Shown piece after piece: positions 1 to 12,300 of a DNA stretch of 64,000 nt. The position numbers were made by a program, and so were the translations under genes. The stretch's first letter is position 1. Every line of letters begins with the position of its first letter. The notes beneath the pieces were generated by a model that had not been told where the DNA came from, searched no databases, and worked only from the letters and a program-made list of their open reading frames with translations. The DNA comes from Zygophlyctis sp. KS116 (lineage: Eukaryota > Chytridiomycota), in contig BAAFSQ010000005.1 in the NCBI GenBank assembly GCA_054661495.1, forward strand, positions 35,267 to 99,266, read 5' to 3'.

Positions 1-1
1 G

Positions 2-2603
2 TTATATGCATTTCATTTTACCCTCATTTTTCTTGTTTATAGATGTGGAAATAGAGCCAGGAACATGTTTTTTGCTTGCATCCGGCACTGGGATAGCTTT
101 TCCAATAGGTGTAGCAGGGGGAGGTATTGTTTTGGTCTTAGCATCCTTCGCATTTATAGCCTAGGTTAAGTTAATATTATATACAGCTGCTGTTGGAGGG
201 CCTTTGGCAGATGGAATCGTTCCCGGAGCAATGCTTTTCTTTCCTAAATTATTAGAAATTCTTAAGATACCATCTTCGCTTGATTCTAATTTCTCTTCTG
301 TTTGGTCATCTTCAAAAAATTTCATGGCTCCTCTCTAGACATTTAATAAAATGAGAGTACCGCAAGCGGAAGATTACGTCGTTTACGTAATAAAATTGAA
401 ATATCAGAGATTTTCGTTAACAGCTCTACAATAATATCATGACTAAATTTAAGCACTATTTAAAATACCATATCATGTATAATAAGGAATTGCCTGCGCG
501 TATATCCAAAGGCTCTGACGCTAATTTGATCAGTTCATTCAGTTGTAAAAGTAAAGATGATCTTTTTTCAGATGCAAAAATATGATTGATATGCTACAAA
601 TTAGTTTCAAGCTGATAATCATACCTCATAAAGTGTCATTATAGAGCGATTCCAATAATGATTTGCTTTTCCGAGGATAGTATATACTTCCCTAGCAAGA
701 TCTTCAAACTTGGCGAATATAGCTGGGGTATATATAACCTAGTAATTAGCCATACCAATTAATTATACGCTTAATTCCCTATTACTCCATTCAAACAATG
801 TCAGATCAGGATTCTTCTTTTGAGACAGAGGCAAATCAGTTTTATCTAAATTCATATTTCGCATGATTGATTCAATGATTTCAGAAACAATCTTCAATGC
901 CCTATTGATTACACATTAACTATAAAGTACTCTTTATGCCCCAATTTCTTTTCAATTTCTTGTCGTTTCTTGGCGTTTATATCTTCTTCAATCGCAGTTC
1001 CTTGAAAGGTAGCGACAAGTTCAGATTCGTTTGGTAACTCTGGGTGAGTTCTCAGCTGCCATAGCTCTGTAAAAATCTAAATGCTATTAAAATAGTAAAT
1101 TTACACCAGGAGTACATGACTTAAACACTATAACAAAATCAAATGCAGTGTCAGGTTGAATGACTCCTTTTTTCTGATTGAAATAGAATCTCTGAATTCC
1201 ATCATCGCTAGTTTTAGCCTGATATTAATTCAATTAAAATATTACTTTGAAGCGAACAGGCTTATTTTTTGGCCCCCACTCAAAAAATATGGGCACATTT
1301 CCCTTGTTGTATAGAGAAATAACAGATACAGATACCTCATTCAATACCGTTTCAAATGATAACCTAGAAATAGGCAAAACCAGCTTTAGTGAGTCAGAAA
1401 CAGACTGATTTGATGGCTTTGAATCATTGTTTATATATTCCACCGTATCTACCATTTTTTGATTATCAACTTCAATGTTCTGGCTAATAATTATATATAG
1501 ACATATTACTTGTATTTTGTATCTAGTCGCTCCACATATTCTTTGAGAATAGTTTTTTGTTCTGATAAAGCGGAGACATCTCGTCCAACGACTTCAACAT
1601 ATCCACCATCGGATCTCTAAGATGAGTGGTCAATATTTACACCATAAAAAGGATCAAGTGCCGATATTATATGCTGAAGTTGTTCTCTCTTTGAGGATCT
1701 ATAGTCCAATTTATGCTCATTGAAATCTCTGAGTTTTAGAAATATGTTTCAATTCTCACTTGCTTTCTACAGTTCTTAATCTTTCCACCCTAAATTTAAA
1801 ATCATTAGTAAATACTCTCTGGGCCCTCCACGAGGCATTGGCAAAGTTAACCCGAGTAAATCATTCCCTATTCTCATGCCTGTCTTCCAGAAGTTAACAC
1901 TCTTATGTTCCAGCATCATCAGAGCCTCCTCGATCAACTCCTTTTCTTCTACAATTTGCCTATATTCTCCTAAGCGGGCCATGAGGAGCTGATCTGTACT
2001 TTTATTAGACTTTTTAGAAACTATTTTCTCCATTTTTTGCCATTCTACTGAATGTCTCTGCCAGTTTTTAAGAGCGTGTTCTTCCCTAACTTCTCTAAAA
2101 TTTAGGTAAATAAACATAACCTGAATCTCTGAAATATATGCATCTGATTCATCTTTTTCTTACGATCTTGAATCTTTTTTAGCTTATCAATCTGAAGCAA
2201 TCTGGCAGATTTCTCGTCTGAATCAATCTGAAAGTGTACTTTATGCGCTGACTTTGACTTTTACTTTATGTAAGAGATATTACCAGTTCTTTTTGCAAAG
2301 GCGCACTGACCTCCTTGGGTTTCGGACAAAAGACTTGCTCCATTTCTTCATAGTCTTCTACCTCACCCAATACAGAATGTGGTATCCAATTCCCATCCGA
2401 TGCTTTCCTTGGCCCAACCTTTGTTTTATAAACTATTAGCATACCTGGCTCTGATTTATCAATGTCAATGGCTTTAAATCGCGTAAGAGAAAGTCCGGAT
2501 CTTGGCATTTTAGTGTTAATAAAGTACCATCTGCTGAATAATCTACATCTGTCTTTTTGGCAACCAGGATTGTTTTAGATTCTTTTGGATTAATGCCAGT
2601 CAT
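2..2603 (-). CDS. MYCBPAP: MYCBPAP-like (MYC-binding-protein-associated) protein, flagellar type
   Basis: Seventeen exons join in one frame to 722 residues. Introns are 161-184, 335-360, 443-468, 594-624, 739-768, 902-930, 1077-1104, 1219-1245, 1484-1509, 1617-1640, 1729-1759, 1790-1815, 2095-2120, 2258-2283, 2419-2444 and 2501-2527, all 24-31 nt GT-AG. Family landmarks read from the translation: IPHSVLG near the N-terminus, then ALKNWQRH, EYRQI and FW in a helical block, then an MSP/Ig-like stretch with FFEWGP followed by FYFNQKKG, and later the YWNRS motif. MYCBPAP is known as an axonemal central-pair-associated protein, so its presence suggests a flagellated life stage. The start is the ATG at 2603, which gives an exon in phase with the next. 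The C-terminus is a basic, proline-containing tail ending three bases from the window edge. A 30-nt exon (1760-1789) is notable. Family call fairly sure; the axonemal role is inference. Confidence 0.8.
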
Positions 2604-2851
2604 CACGATTACAATATTATAATCTTATCGGAATATTCTACACATTCCATTATATCCCTCCCTGTACTTGCATTATTGAAATCTTGGACTTGAATCATGA
2701 AATCATAATTTTCTTTTAAGATTAAGTCATGATTAGATTGGTGCAATTTATTGGGGGGATGTCCGATCTGATCTTAATGATCAAAAATCAAAATAATATG
2801 TCGGATAGCTTTCGGAATCCTAGGTAAATCAGAAAACTAAAAATTCAGTTG

Positions 2852-3945
2852 ATGAAGAGATTTCTGTGTCTATTATTTGGCATTGGTTATGCTGCATCAT
2901 CCTCCTTCTCAATCGGTAGCGCATTATCAAAGAGAAATTTGGACAATCTTATCTGTCCGGGAGAAACTGTGTATGCCGCCGGATCAAATAACTTTGTGAA
3001 GTCTTTAGCTTTAAGTGTTGAAAATGATTCGTATTTACAATCTTTTGTGGCACCTTTGGATAGTACGCTTTGCTCGTTATCTTTTGCCATTAATGTACCA
3101 TCAAGTGAAGTGTCTGCAAGGCTAGATTTTTATGATAACACTACTCCTCAGATCAATGTAGTTAAAGGAATTGCTACACCGATAATATCTGTATCGGTCT
3201 TGTAAGCATTTATTACTAAAAATCTAGTTCTGTTACCGACTCATTGGCGTTTCCGTTTTGCTCTGCACAGCAATCGCTTACTGCAGGATCAGTATATACT
3301 TTAGCGATCGCACTAAAATCTAATTCTGCCTCTTTAAATTTGAATTTTGGAGATAATGGAGCTCAAGGAATATTTTTTGGTCCCAGTTTTGGTTCTCAAG
3401 GACAGGTTCAAAATGTTGGTCTGACATTTAATTTGACTGCTGGAACTTCTAAACCATCTTGTTCTAAAAGTACTATTATTTCAAGTACAACTGCTTCAAG
3501 TTCTACTACTATAAGTGTGCCTACAACTTCTAAAACTACAAAAACTACCACGACGCCCACAAAAACTACAAATACACCATCAAGTACTGCATCGTCTTCT
3601 CCTGTTGTGTACTGTAGATGCCGTGGTGTTGTAAAGTTTGATGGACATTTACAAAAGAGAGATGAGGGTGATGAGTTGGATGATTTTGATGATGATGAGT
3701 TTGATGATGATGAGTTTGATGAAGCTAATGATGACTTTGTATTAAAGAGGCGTGGAATCTCTGATCGCCGTATTAACAATAACAAAAGGCATAATTCTCA
3801 TCTTTTCAAAAGAGCATTGTCAAAATATACAATACGATTCAAAACGAAATGTGGATCTTTCACTTGCAAATGCATGAAAAAGAAACTTTCTGTAAATTAC
3901 ATATCATCAGATGATTTGAATTTTGATAGCTTTGGAACGTGTTAA
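2852..3945 (+). CDS. Secreted Ser/Thr-rich protein with Kex2-type sites and Cys-rich tail
   Basis: Two exons (intron 3202-3227, 26 nt) give 355 residues. The protein starts with a clear signal peptide (MKRFLCLLFGIGYAASSS) and then a Lys-Arg pair. A beta-rich domain follows to about residue 190. Next come a low-complexity Ser/Thr/Pro linker (KTTTTPTKTTNTPS), a short CRCRG motif, an acidic repeat (DEFDDDEFDE), several dibasic sites (QKRDE, LKRRG, NKRHN, FKRAL), and a basic C-terminal piece with five cysteines (CGSFTCKCMKKK ... GTC). The pattern resembles extracellular or cell-wall fungal proteins processed by a Kex2-like protease. I recognise no family. It is convergent with the WD40 gene that stops at 3986. 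Whether it is an adhesin, a pro-peptide or an effector cannot be told from sequence. Confidence 0.72.
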
Positions 3946-3985
3946 TATTTTTCAACAATATGAGAACTTATTTTTTGAATCTTTG

Positions 3986-6709
3986 TTAATAGTATATTCT
4001 AAGTTGTTTATCTAGTGTTGCCTTTAAAAGCACTTTTCTACTTGTAGAACCAGATGAGACTATTCCCCTATATATAATTATGATAACACAAAGTACCATC
4101 TGGCGACAAAAACTGCCGGGGTATCAGTTTGGCCCGTCATTGCATTCATATCATCTATTTCCAATTTTCCTGTTTGAACTCTCCAGATGAAAATTCCATT
4201 TACTGCCCTATGGTATTGAGTGCCGTGAACTTTTTTAGCTGGAAGAGAAGAATAAGCACGAAGATCACAGTTGCCACAATATACAAAATTTCCATGGGGA
4301 CTAAATCGGCCTTCAACTCTAGTCTAAAATTTTAAATGATTGGCTTAATATTACCCCCGCTTCAATGTGTCTAGTAGCGAAAACTCGCAGCGTAGTTCCC
4401 GTTAACAGATCAAAGAGTCGTAGATGATTATCTGATGATATGAGAACATAATTGTCATGTATGGGATGAGATTGCATCATAGAAATTGGAGTTTTACTAA
4501 ATTCATTAATACATGACAAAAATTACTTCTCTTTCAGCTCTTTCAAAGCGATATTGTGAATGATTCCCAAAGTACGAAGTCTATATATTCTGATGGAATA
4601 AGATAAAGATATGACTATTTTTTGCTGGGTAGGATCAGATGGACTACCACAAAAAACAAAGGAAGTTATTGGCTCATTGGCGTGTATACTTCTCTGAGGA
4701 ATTTTGTCGTTTTCAAAATCCCAAAGTTTTAGCGACTGGTCTCCAGAGCAAGAAACCATTGTACAGGTTGTTCCTAGTAAAAGTTCTATCTTGTGAATAA
4801 TTCTTGAATGATGCTTTTTCCAATGTTTTTGAAGCTCTCCAGTTTCCCAGTCCCAAAGTTTCACATCAAAGTCCATATCAACAGAGAATACTAAATTTGT
4901 ATAAATGGGATGAAAGTATAATATGATTATAGCCTTATTAGACCCATTATCTATTCTTTTCAGGAGAGTACCAGTTCGAATATCCCAAATAGAAATACAG
5001 CGATCTGATTTTGAGTCATCACCAGCCGATGCGCAGATAAAGCTGCCATCTTTAAGGCCTGAACAGATTTCCAATACTTTAATTTGACTGACAGTGGGGC
5101 CACAGCAGTTGGATAAAGCAAATTCTGCAGTTTCAGTTTCATTTGTTATTGGTAGCATGATATTACTGGGATTCGTATTATTAAATCCATCTAAAATTTC
5201 AATACTTGAAAGAATACCATTGTAAGAGGAATTTGAATAAGACGCTGAAATTTTGGTTCTGATCCCTCTAAATGAGCGTTTATGACTCCTCTTGGTTAGT
5301 TGATCTGAGCCAACAGACCTATTATCGTCCGTCCGATTTTTTGGTTTCTTAATGTTATCAGCTGAATCGTTTCTTTTGTTGTCCTGAATATTCTTTTGGG
5401 ATCCTTTTAACATTTCGTATTTAAATAGTTTCCATTTACCACTTTGGAGACTTAAATCTTCCAAAGATGGCATATCACCACAATCTTCCCAAAAATAATG
5501 TAATAAGATATGCGCATATAGAGGTGACGAGGATCCTTTTTCTTTTTTCAGATTATGAACTGATTCCCAAAAGTTGTTAAGTTCATTTTCCCAGTTAAAT
5601 CTTCCATACAAGTTATCTTCAGAAATATCTTGAGGTTTTAAAAGAGCAGATAAAAGATGATAATCTGCATTGAGACCAAGTCCAATAATTACCTGTTAAG
5701 AACCATTTCCCCCTTAAACCAGATCTTTGCTGCTCCCTTTGAACGATTACTAAAATCTCTTCCTCTAATGTAATTCTTGCAGCATCTAGTTCCTTTTTCT
5801 GACATAATCTTATAAATCTATACTTTGTCAAAACATAAATCAAGTCTTCATAAGCTATAAATTTAAAATTATAAAAGAATTACAAGTCATCAAGATGGCA
5901 TTTTTACTAATATTGCTAGACTTTTTCATTTCTTTAGTAATATAATATTCCACATAATTTAAAGCGTTTATAAAATCTAGATTTTTCATGAATGTTTTGA
6001 GCCTAATATGATTTATCGTACAATCTCCAATATTTTGATCAGTCTGAAATGCCATAAGAGTTGATTCCAAATTATGCTCTTGGAAATATCGTATTAAGGA
6101 ATATTTAATATCTGGCACATCTATAATTTTATCTGATGATACCTCCTATTATTATTTTACTTGGAATCTCACAGATACAAGGCTGTCGAGTCGGCTTAAG
6201 CGTGAATTGTGCCTTGCAATCAATTTCTTACAATCATCCAAAGATTCTTTCATCTTTTCTAAACCTGCATTATCTGCATCTGTTTGAGTTTCTGCAGGCA
6301 TGGCCTTGTTTTCCGTCTGTATTCCTAATGATCGCTCATTCTGTATGTTTATATACTGTAATCTTGGGGTATCTGAGATTGATTTTTTTCTATTTTTTGG
6401 AGGCTCTGGGTTTACCGGCAGTTTTGGTGACACTATTGATTGACTTGAGCTGCTATCAGAGTCTTCGCGTTCGGACACCAATGTCTGATTTCTTTTCAAA
6501 GGCTCAGCAGCCGGAGCAATATTAGCTAATGGATTTATATAGCTCGAATGACCTGGTTGTCCTGAATGTCTAACCATATCCTTGACTCTTTGTATTTGTG
6601 TAGTTTTATCAGTTTTTGGGTCCCACCAACTCCCTCTCTGACGCTTCTGTTGCATGGCTAAATAAGAGTTGGCAGTTTTAATGGGAGGTAGAGATAGTTT
6701 CTCAGTCAT
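3986..6709 (-). CDS. Coiled-coil/LisH/WD40-repeat protein
   Basis: Seven exons make about 849 residues; introns are 4068-4096, 4324-4354, 4497-4526, 5665-5692, 5855-5883 and 6146-6172. Order of parts: a disordered Ser/Pro-rich N-terminal region, a short coiled coil (about residues 150-180), a LisH-like motif (YSLIRYFQEHNLESTLMAF), a helical CTLH-like region, a basic linker, then WD repeats with signature pieces ISIWDIRTG, VKLWDWETG, LKLWDFEND and a last strand DKQLRIYY. The LisH exon has no in-frame ATG upstream, only stops, so it must be spliced to the open frame at 6173-6709; this is why I merge them. The junction could also use a GTATCT donor (33-nt intron, two residues shorter). A further 30-nt in-frame segment (4239-4268) may be an intron. 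The first ATG is at 6709. LisH/WD40 proteins usually dimerise and act as scaffolds or E3-ligase and microtubule factors; the specific family is not recognised. Confidence 0.7.
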
Positions 6710-6914
6710 TTGGAAAATATCGGCGAGTATTGCGCAAGTTTCGTCTTTACTCACTGTAATTGGATAAATTATGGATTAGCGTTCTCATTGGAATGGGGAT
6801 TTGCCTTATAATCAGATGAATTCAAAGCATCTCTTAAAATTCATTTAAACAATACTTGGCTAAAGATTGAAAGAATTGAATTCAGGATTGTGGCTTTGAC
6901 CCCAACGACATTGA

Positions 6915-7560
6915 ATGTTCTTGCTATCACATCTGACTGATAATGTTCGAGTGAATCCTCAAGACTTTAATAAACCGTCTGCAATAGCAATCAAGGATGC
7001 ATTAAACAGGAAATATGCTAATCGCATTCTGCATCAGGTTGGACTGGGAATTAGAGTCTTTGATATTGAAAGTATTTCTGATCCGATTGTTCTAGCTTGT
7101 CAAGATGGATCTTATCAATGTAAAGTAGTTTTTAGATTAGCAGTATTCAGGCCCCTTAAGGGAGAAGTCCTGGTCGGAAAGATAAAGGATGGTTCAGCTC
7201 AACAGGGACTTAAAATATCCATTGATTTCTTTGAAGATATTATTATTCCTCCTAATTTTCTAATGCCTGGAACTGTCTTCGATGCTGAAGAAGGAGTGTG
7301 GGTTTGGAAATATGAAGGAAATGATTTATATATGGTAAGCACTCTATTTTCTAAAATTAACCTAGGATCCAGATCAAGAGATTAGATTCAGAGTTGAAAA
7401 TGATGTTTTTATTGATATTGGTCCTATAAGAGAGCCGAAAAACGCCAATAGTGTAGAGAAAATTGACGATTCTTCTTCGATCTGGAATAAAAATGTTCCA
7501 TATACAATCATTGCATCAGCCGCTGAATCTGGACTTGGACTGCTATCTTGGTGGGAGTAA
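6915..7560 (+). CDS. RPC25: RNA polymerase III subunit RPC8 (Rpc25)
   Basis: Two exons (intron 7335-7365, 31 nt) encode 204 residues, the normal size for this subunit. It aligns from the first residue with RPC8: an N-terminal SHS2/Rpb7-type domain (MFLLSHLTDNVRV, ANRILHQVGLGI), then an OB/S1-like domain with GKIKDGSAQQGLKISIDFF and the acidic VWVWKYEGNDLYMD motif. The protein ends with the conserved GLGLLSWW. RPC8 pairs with Rpc17 to form the Pol III stalk used in initiation at tRNA and 5S genes. The stop codon at 7558-7560 lies only three bases from the stop of the convergent neighbour at 7564. No start ambiguity. Confidence 0.95.
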
Positions 7561-7563
7561 TTT

Positions 7564-9228
7564 TTAATTCCAAGGGTTTTCATCGAATCCAGGCATTTCA
7601 GACTGTTTGGGAAGTTTTGAGAGTTGAGTATTGTCAATTTCAGTAGTTTGTTTCGAATACATTTCTGCCATTCTTTCAGTAATACTTGAATTTCCTCCAA
7701 TAGAAGCATTAAATTCGATTTGTGGTTCATCAAGATGATGTTTATCGTTTGACCAGCTATCATTAAGAGATACATCTGCATGGTCAACAGTTGTTTGAGA
7801 TTGCCATGTGCTATCGGCATATTCTTCTTTGATGAATGGTTGGCTTATACTTAGTTGTGAGTTTAGTGTTGCATCATTGGCCATTATATCCCATGTGTGC
7901 GAATCAAAGTCGTTTAGACTGTATGAAGATTCGATCGGTAGCCTTGATTCTACATTTTTAGCATAGCAATCATCATTTTTTATGGATATTTGAGGTTCTG
8001 AAGTGGAAGGAAAAGAAAATCCTTCTAAATCAAGTGGAATAGTGTTTGATGGGCTCTTTGCTGGATTTTGTACTTTTGGAGCCAGCAAGTTTGATGATCC
8101 ATGCCTACTACTTGATTGAGATCTTGGAGGTAAAGGCGGCAACTGATCATTGATACTAGTTCCGACTTTGGAGTTTCCTAAAGTTGAAGTTGTATTGATT
8201 CGTGATAGTGAAACATCCTCATAATCAGGTAGATCATTCCTTGGGCCGTTTACAGCTTCTATTAGTATTAATCTACGCTCTTGGAATAGCTTGTCCTGAA
8301 TTTGAGACAATTTAGACTCGGTATCTGTAATGGCTTTCTCTTTTTTTGAGATGCGTGGTTTTGTTGCAGCTAAGAGTTGAGCGACAACAGGCTTGACCTC
8401 TCTAGCCCATGCGAGTATATTTTCTGGTAAGGGCGGTAACGCTGTGATGTTATCTTCATGATAAGGATCAGCAATCGATAAGTAATTCCATGCTTGTGAT
8501 AAGCAAGTATCTGCTATGAGAGAGTTTGCTTCAATATCTAATGGCTTAAAAACTATTCAACTTACTATTAACTGAAATCTTTTGTAAATGCTCATCAACT
8601 ATGACCTCTTCAGATTGATCAATAATCAAATCAATTGCTTTTCTTGCTTCTACAAGAAGCGGAATAGATTTTTGATAATTATCAATAGACTCTTTTGCCT
8701 CGCTTATTTCATTTTTCCATCTAGAGATAGACTGAATACACCATTTTTCTGTTTTTGTTTTTTCTATGTCTGATCTATCTAAATCCACAATGCTGTCAAC
8801 GATACGCGCAATATCCTTTGAAATCCTTTGAATTTGTAGCTGCCTTGCTCCTTCCTTTTTTCTCTTGATTTAAATTATTTGAAAATTACAAACTCTATAT
8901 TTTGTGAGATCAGTGCGTCCATTTTCTGTATCCTTTGTCGTTTTGAGTTGATAGCAGACATTGGATCTAGACCCAATTTCGGACTTGATGTGATAAATTT
9001 CAGAGACAATATACTTGAAAGAGATGAACCTCTTGAAGAATCTTCCTTTTGCGGCTTATAAGAAGCAATTTTGGAATTTAATTCCTCACGCAAAGCTGTC
9101 CGATCATCTTCTAACTTTCGCAGTTCGATGTTAAGTTCTGTTATGGAGTTCTTTTTAGAAACTGTCAACTCTTTGATTTTTCTTTCACAATCCAACAGCT
9201 GCTGGCCTTTTGAGAGCAAGGTTGTCAT
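7564..9228 (-). CDS. Coiled-coil and proline-rich protein, unknown
   Basis: Three exons (introns 8545-8572 and 8864-8889) give at least 536 residues. The open frame continues upstream of the chosen ATG at 9228 to a possible splice acceptor near 9277, so a further 5' exon is likely. The N-terminal half is strongly coiled coil (heptads around KGQQLLDCERKIKEL and ELRKLEDDRTALREEL). The middle holds a helical domain rich in Trp and acidic residues (SLIADTCLSQAWNYL, NILAWAREVKPVV) and another coil. The last 200 residues are disordered, Ser-rich, with a PPLPPRSQSSSRHG stretch that could bind SH3-type domains, and short acidic Trp motifs such as SHTWDIM, DSTWQS and NPWN. This layout is seen in endocytic and polarity adaptors, but I do not recognise a family. 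Confidence 0.7.
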
Positions 9229-9290
9229 AATATTCCGGACGAAATTGGAAAATTGCCCGTTCTGAGGATCAGCCACTATTCTTAAAAATA

Positions 9291-9327
9291 TATTTAGACT
9301 ATTATAAAAATTTATTTAGACTATTAT
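9291..9327 (+). repeat. Short direct repeat, 15 bp twice
   Basis: The 15-mer TATTTAGACTATTAT occurs at 9291-9305 and again at 9313-9327 in the AT-rich gap between two same-strand genes. It overlaps the possible upstream intron of the coiled-coil gene. No function is evident. Confidence 0.6.
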
Positions 9328-9346
9328 TATGCGATCATTCATTCCA

Positions 9347-12300
9347 CTAATCTAAGACTGCAGAACCCCTATGAGTGATGGGGATCCCGAAAAGTTTGAA
9401 ATGAATTCGACCAATCATTGATATCAACACTGGAATTAAAGCCTTCACCTCTTGCATTGACACAAGTTCTTTGGTTAGCCTATTGAGCCACTCAACTGGG
9501 CCAAATCCTGGTCTGATCAGGTCTATATCCATTGAAAAGTCCCTCTTTCGCATCAATTCTATCAAATTCCTAATAAAATGCACCGGATTGAAGTTTGACC
9601 ATGGGAATTTAATTCCAAACACACCATTTTCCGGATTGGTGTCAATAGCTCCACCTTCTAAAACATTTTTTACCACAATTGAACCTTTTGATTCAAGAAC
9701 TATAATATCCTGATCTCCAGCGTCAATAGAAACCTTCATTTGACCAAGATTGATATGTAGAGGACCAGTATTTGGGAATGTCACGACAAATTCCAAAGGG
9801 ACTATTTCCACACCTTGCTTAGTAAGAGGATTTACAGCTCGAACATCAAAAGTCAGTGGTCTATATAGATAGAGATCTGGAGCCTGCATATATGCTTCAT
9901 CCATTAAATCAAAAACTGCTCCATTCAGACCCGTAAGTTTTATGTAACCAAGCCTAGCATTTTGTGCATAATCAGTATCATTAAGCATAAATAATACAGC
10001 TTCCTTCATCATGTCTACAATGGAATTATTTTCAAAATTAGGTTCAATTAGTACCCCAAAAGATACCGGCTTGCCTGGAGAAACAGAAAGGTTATCAAAA
10101 GCTGCATCCGCAGCTTTTATCAATGGCCCCTCACCCGCTATTTGATATAAAATGGCAGCATTGAACATTGGTAACGTAACATTCAAAGGTAGGAACGATG
10201 GTAAGACACTAGAAGTTACGAACCCGGTAACTCCGACGTCTGCTACAGTCGCAGCAATATTATATAGTTCACTTTTATATTAAGAAAAAAAGCTTACATT
10301 GGCCGTTTTTCATCGAAAAAGTTTTTGACCAGTCCCATTATCAGTCCAAATGGAGGTTTCAACCCAACTTTAGAAGCGATCCGAGAAGCGGAACTTTCAG
10401 AGGATCCAAACAAAACATTATGAACAGAAACTTCATAATTAGGCGCATCAGACTCGTGCCAAAGTATATTTCGAACCAAACTTACTATTTTTTGACCATT
10501 AGATTTATTTGAAGCGAAAGGGATGCTAACTTTTGTAAAAACTTTTCCGTTGACCATCCTTACATCAAGTTTGGCAGAGCAAAATGCCATATTATCAAGT
10601 AGCACGTCTGTACTAATAAATGGCATATTAACATTGATCGTATTTGGAATCCCGACTAATTGGACTACTGCATCAGCACCAAAAGAATTGTGGTCATTAA
10701 TATCAACATCGAGCTTTTGAATGTCTAACCCAACAGATGAATTTCCGTGCATTATTTGCTCAAACAGAGGATATAAAAAGTCTTTCACCAACTGAAGTAT
10801 AGGTTCCACAGGTATATAGAAACTAGATTTAGAGAATGTATCGATCAAATCATTCTCGTTTACACCAAACTTCAATCCTTTTCCGCCAATATTATCGGCC
10901 AAATTCCCATTACTCATAATTTTGTCAACTAGATTTGCTATGTGTTCTTGAATCATAGCTGTGTCATCGAGAGCGATATGAGCATGAAAGGCAGCATTAA
11001 CAGTCGAATTGACGGATTGTACAACCAACTTATTCACCAAGGCTATAGATGCCAAACTAGTAATTAATGTTTTAGAATAATATACCTTTCTTCATTCAAA
11101 GTGGCTGAACCATCAAAATGACCCATTTCAAGGTCGACTTTAAATGGTAATTCTTTGATTCCAACTTCACCATTTACAGAAATATAACTAGATTCGGAGG
11201 CATCCAAGTTGACAGAGTATACATTCATCCGCCGCAAAATGTTTTCTAGCATATGTTGAAAATCAGTTTGAAGCACTTGCTGTGCGGTAGAAAGTACAAA
11301 ATCCAATATTGTAGGATTTAGGAACAGGCTGGCAGGAATATCCAAGCGAATTTTTCTTAAAAAGCGGAGTGATTCCGATTCAGAGCTACCAAAAATGACT
11401 CCAGATATATCAAATGACGATTCGTTTACAAGCTTCAAACTGCCACTAACAACATCCGAAACAAGGTGTGCGACTTTATTTTGAATTTCATTTGAAGAAG
11501 GAAACTGGACATTTGTACTAATATGCATTGAATTGAGACCAGAATTAATTGAGATACCAGGAGAAGCAATTGAAAAAAATGGAGTACCAGTCAAAGACAC
11601 ATCACTTAGAAAGAATCCTAGACCTGAAACGGACATATTAATAACATTAAACGCAACGTCTGCACCACAATTAATCATTTTGTTGGGGAAGGTTAGAGCA
11701 TTAAAGCTGTAAATTTGAACCCCCAGTGAGTGAATCAAATGGCTAATAGTAACCGTATTTGTGAGCTGACCTATCAATCGCGATGATAACTTCCATAATG
11801 AGCTTAGTGGTATTGGAACATTTATATCAGAAAATGCAGTGATGATATCGTTTGGAGATGAACCAAAAGCAACTTCACTGAAATGCAAAATATTACTAAT
11901 AGCTTCATTTTTACGAATCATTTCGCTTATGGTACCCAAATGATCAGCCAGAGGATCTTCATCATATGTTTTGAGAATCATGTTCAATGAAAAACTATCC
12001 TGTGACCGGCTGTCAAAAATAATTCCTTCGATTTCTGCGTTAACGAATGAAATGTCGTCAATGCTCATAAAACCACTAATGTAAGGCAATGAAATGTCAA
12101 CATCGAACGGTATCAATAGTTTGGCTAGAATATGAAACTGAAGTTTTTTGGATGGTTTAAAATCAATGCCGATTTCCTGAAATGATACTGACAGATTATC
12201 ACCCAATCCAATAGCAACGCCTCGCCTATCTAATGAACCATGAATATTAATTGAGTTGGCATCTATATATTCCATCAGTAGTTGTTCCACATAATCCGAT

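Noticed and set aside
3408-3785. 125-codon minus-strand frame opposite the secreted protein
   Set aside because: A mirror of the low-complexity Ser/Thr and Asp repeats on the plus strand; no domain and no ATG context.
4129-4335. Plus-strand frame opposite the WD40 gene end
   Set aside because: The minus-strand reading joins WD-repeat sequence through verified introns; the plus frame has no features.
6136-6525. 129-codon plus-strand hydrophobic frame
   Set aside because: Antisense to the coiled-coil leader of the LisH gene; hydrophobicity is the complement of Lys/Glu-rich codons.
7374-7820. 148-codon minus-strand frame across the RPC8 and coiled-coil gene ends
   Set aside because: It spans two convergent genes whose frames are fixed by conserved protein (RPC8) and a longer open frame; it is a shadow.
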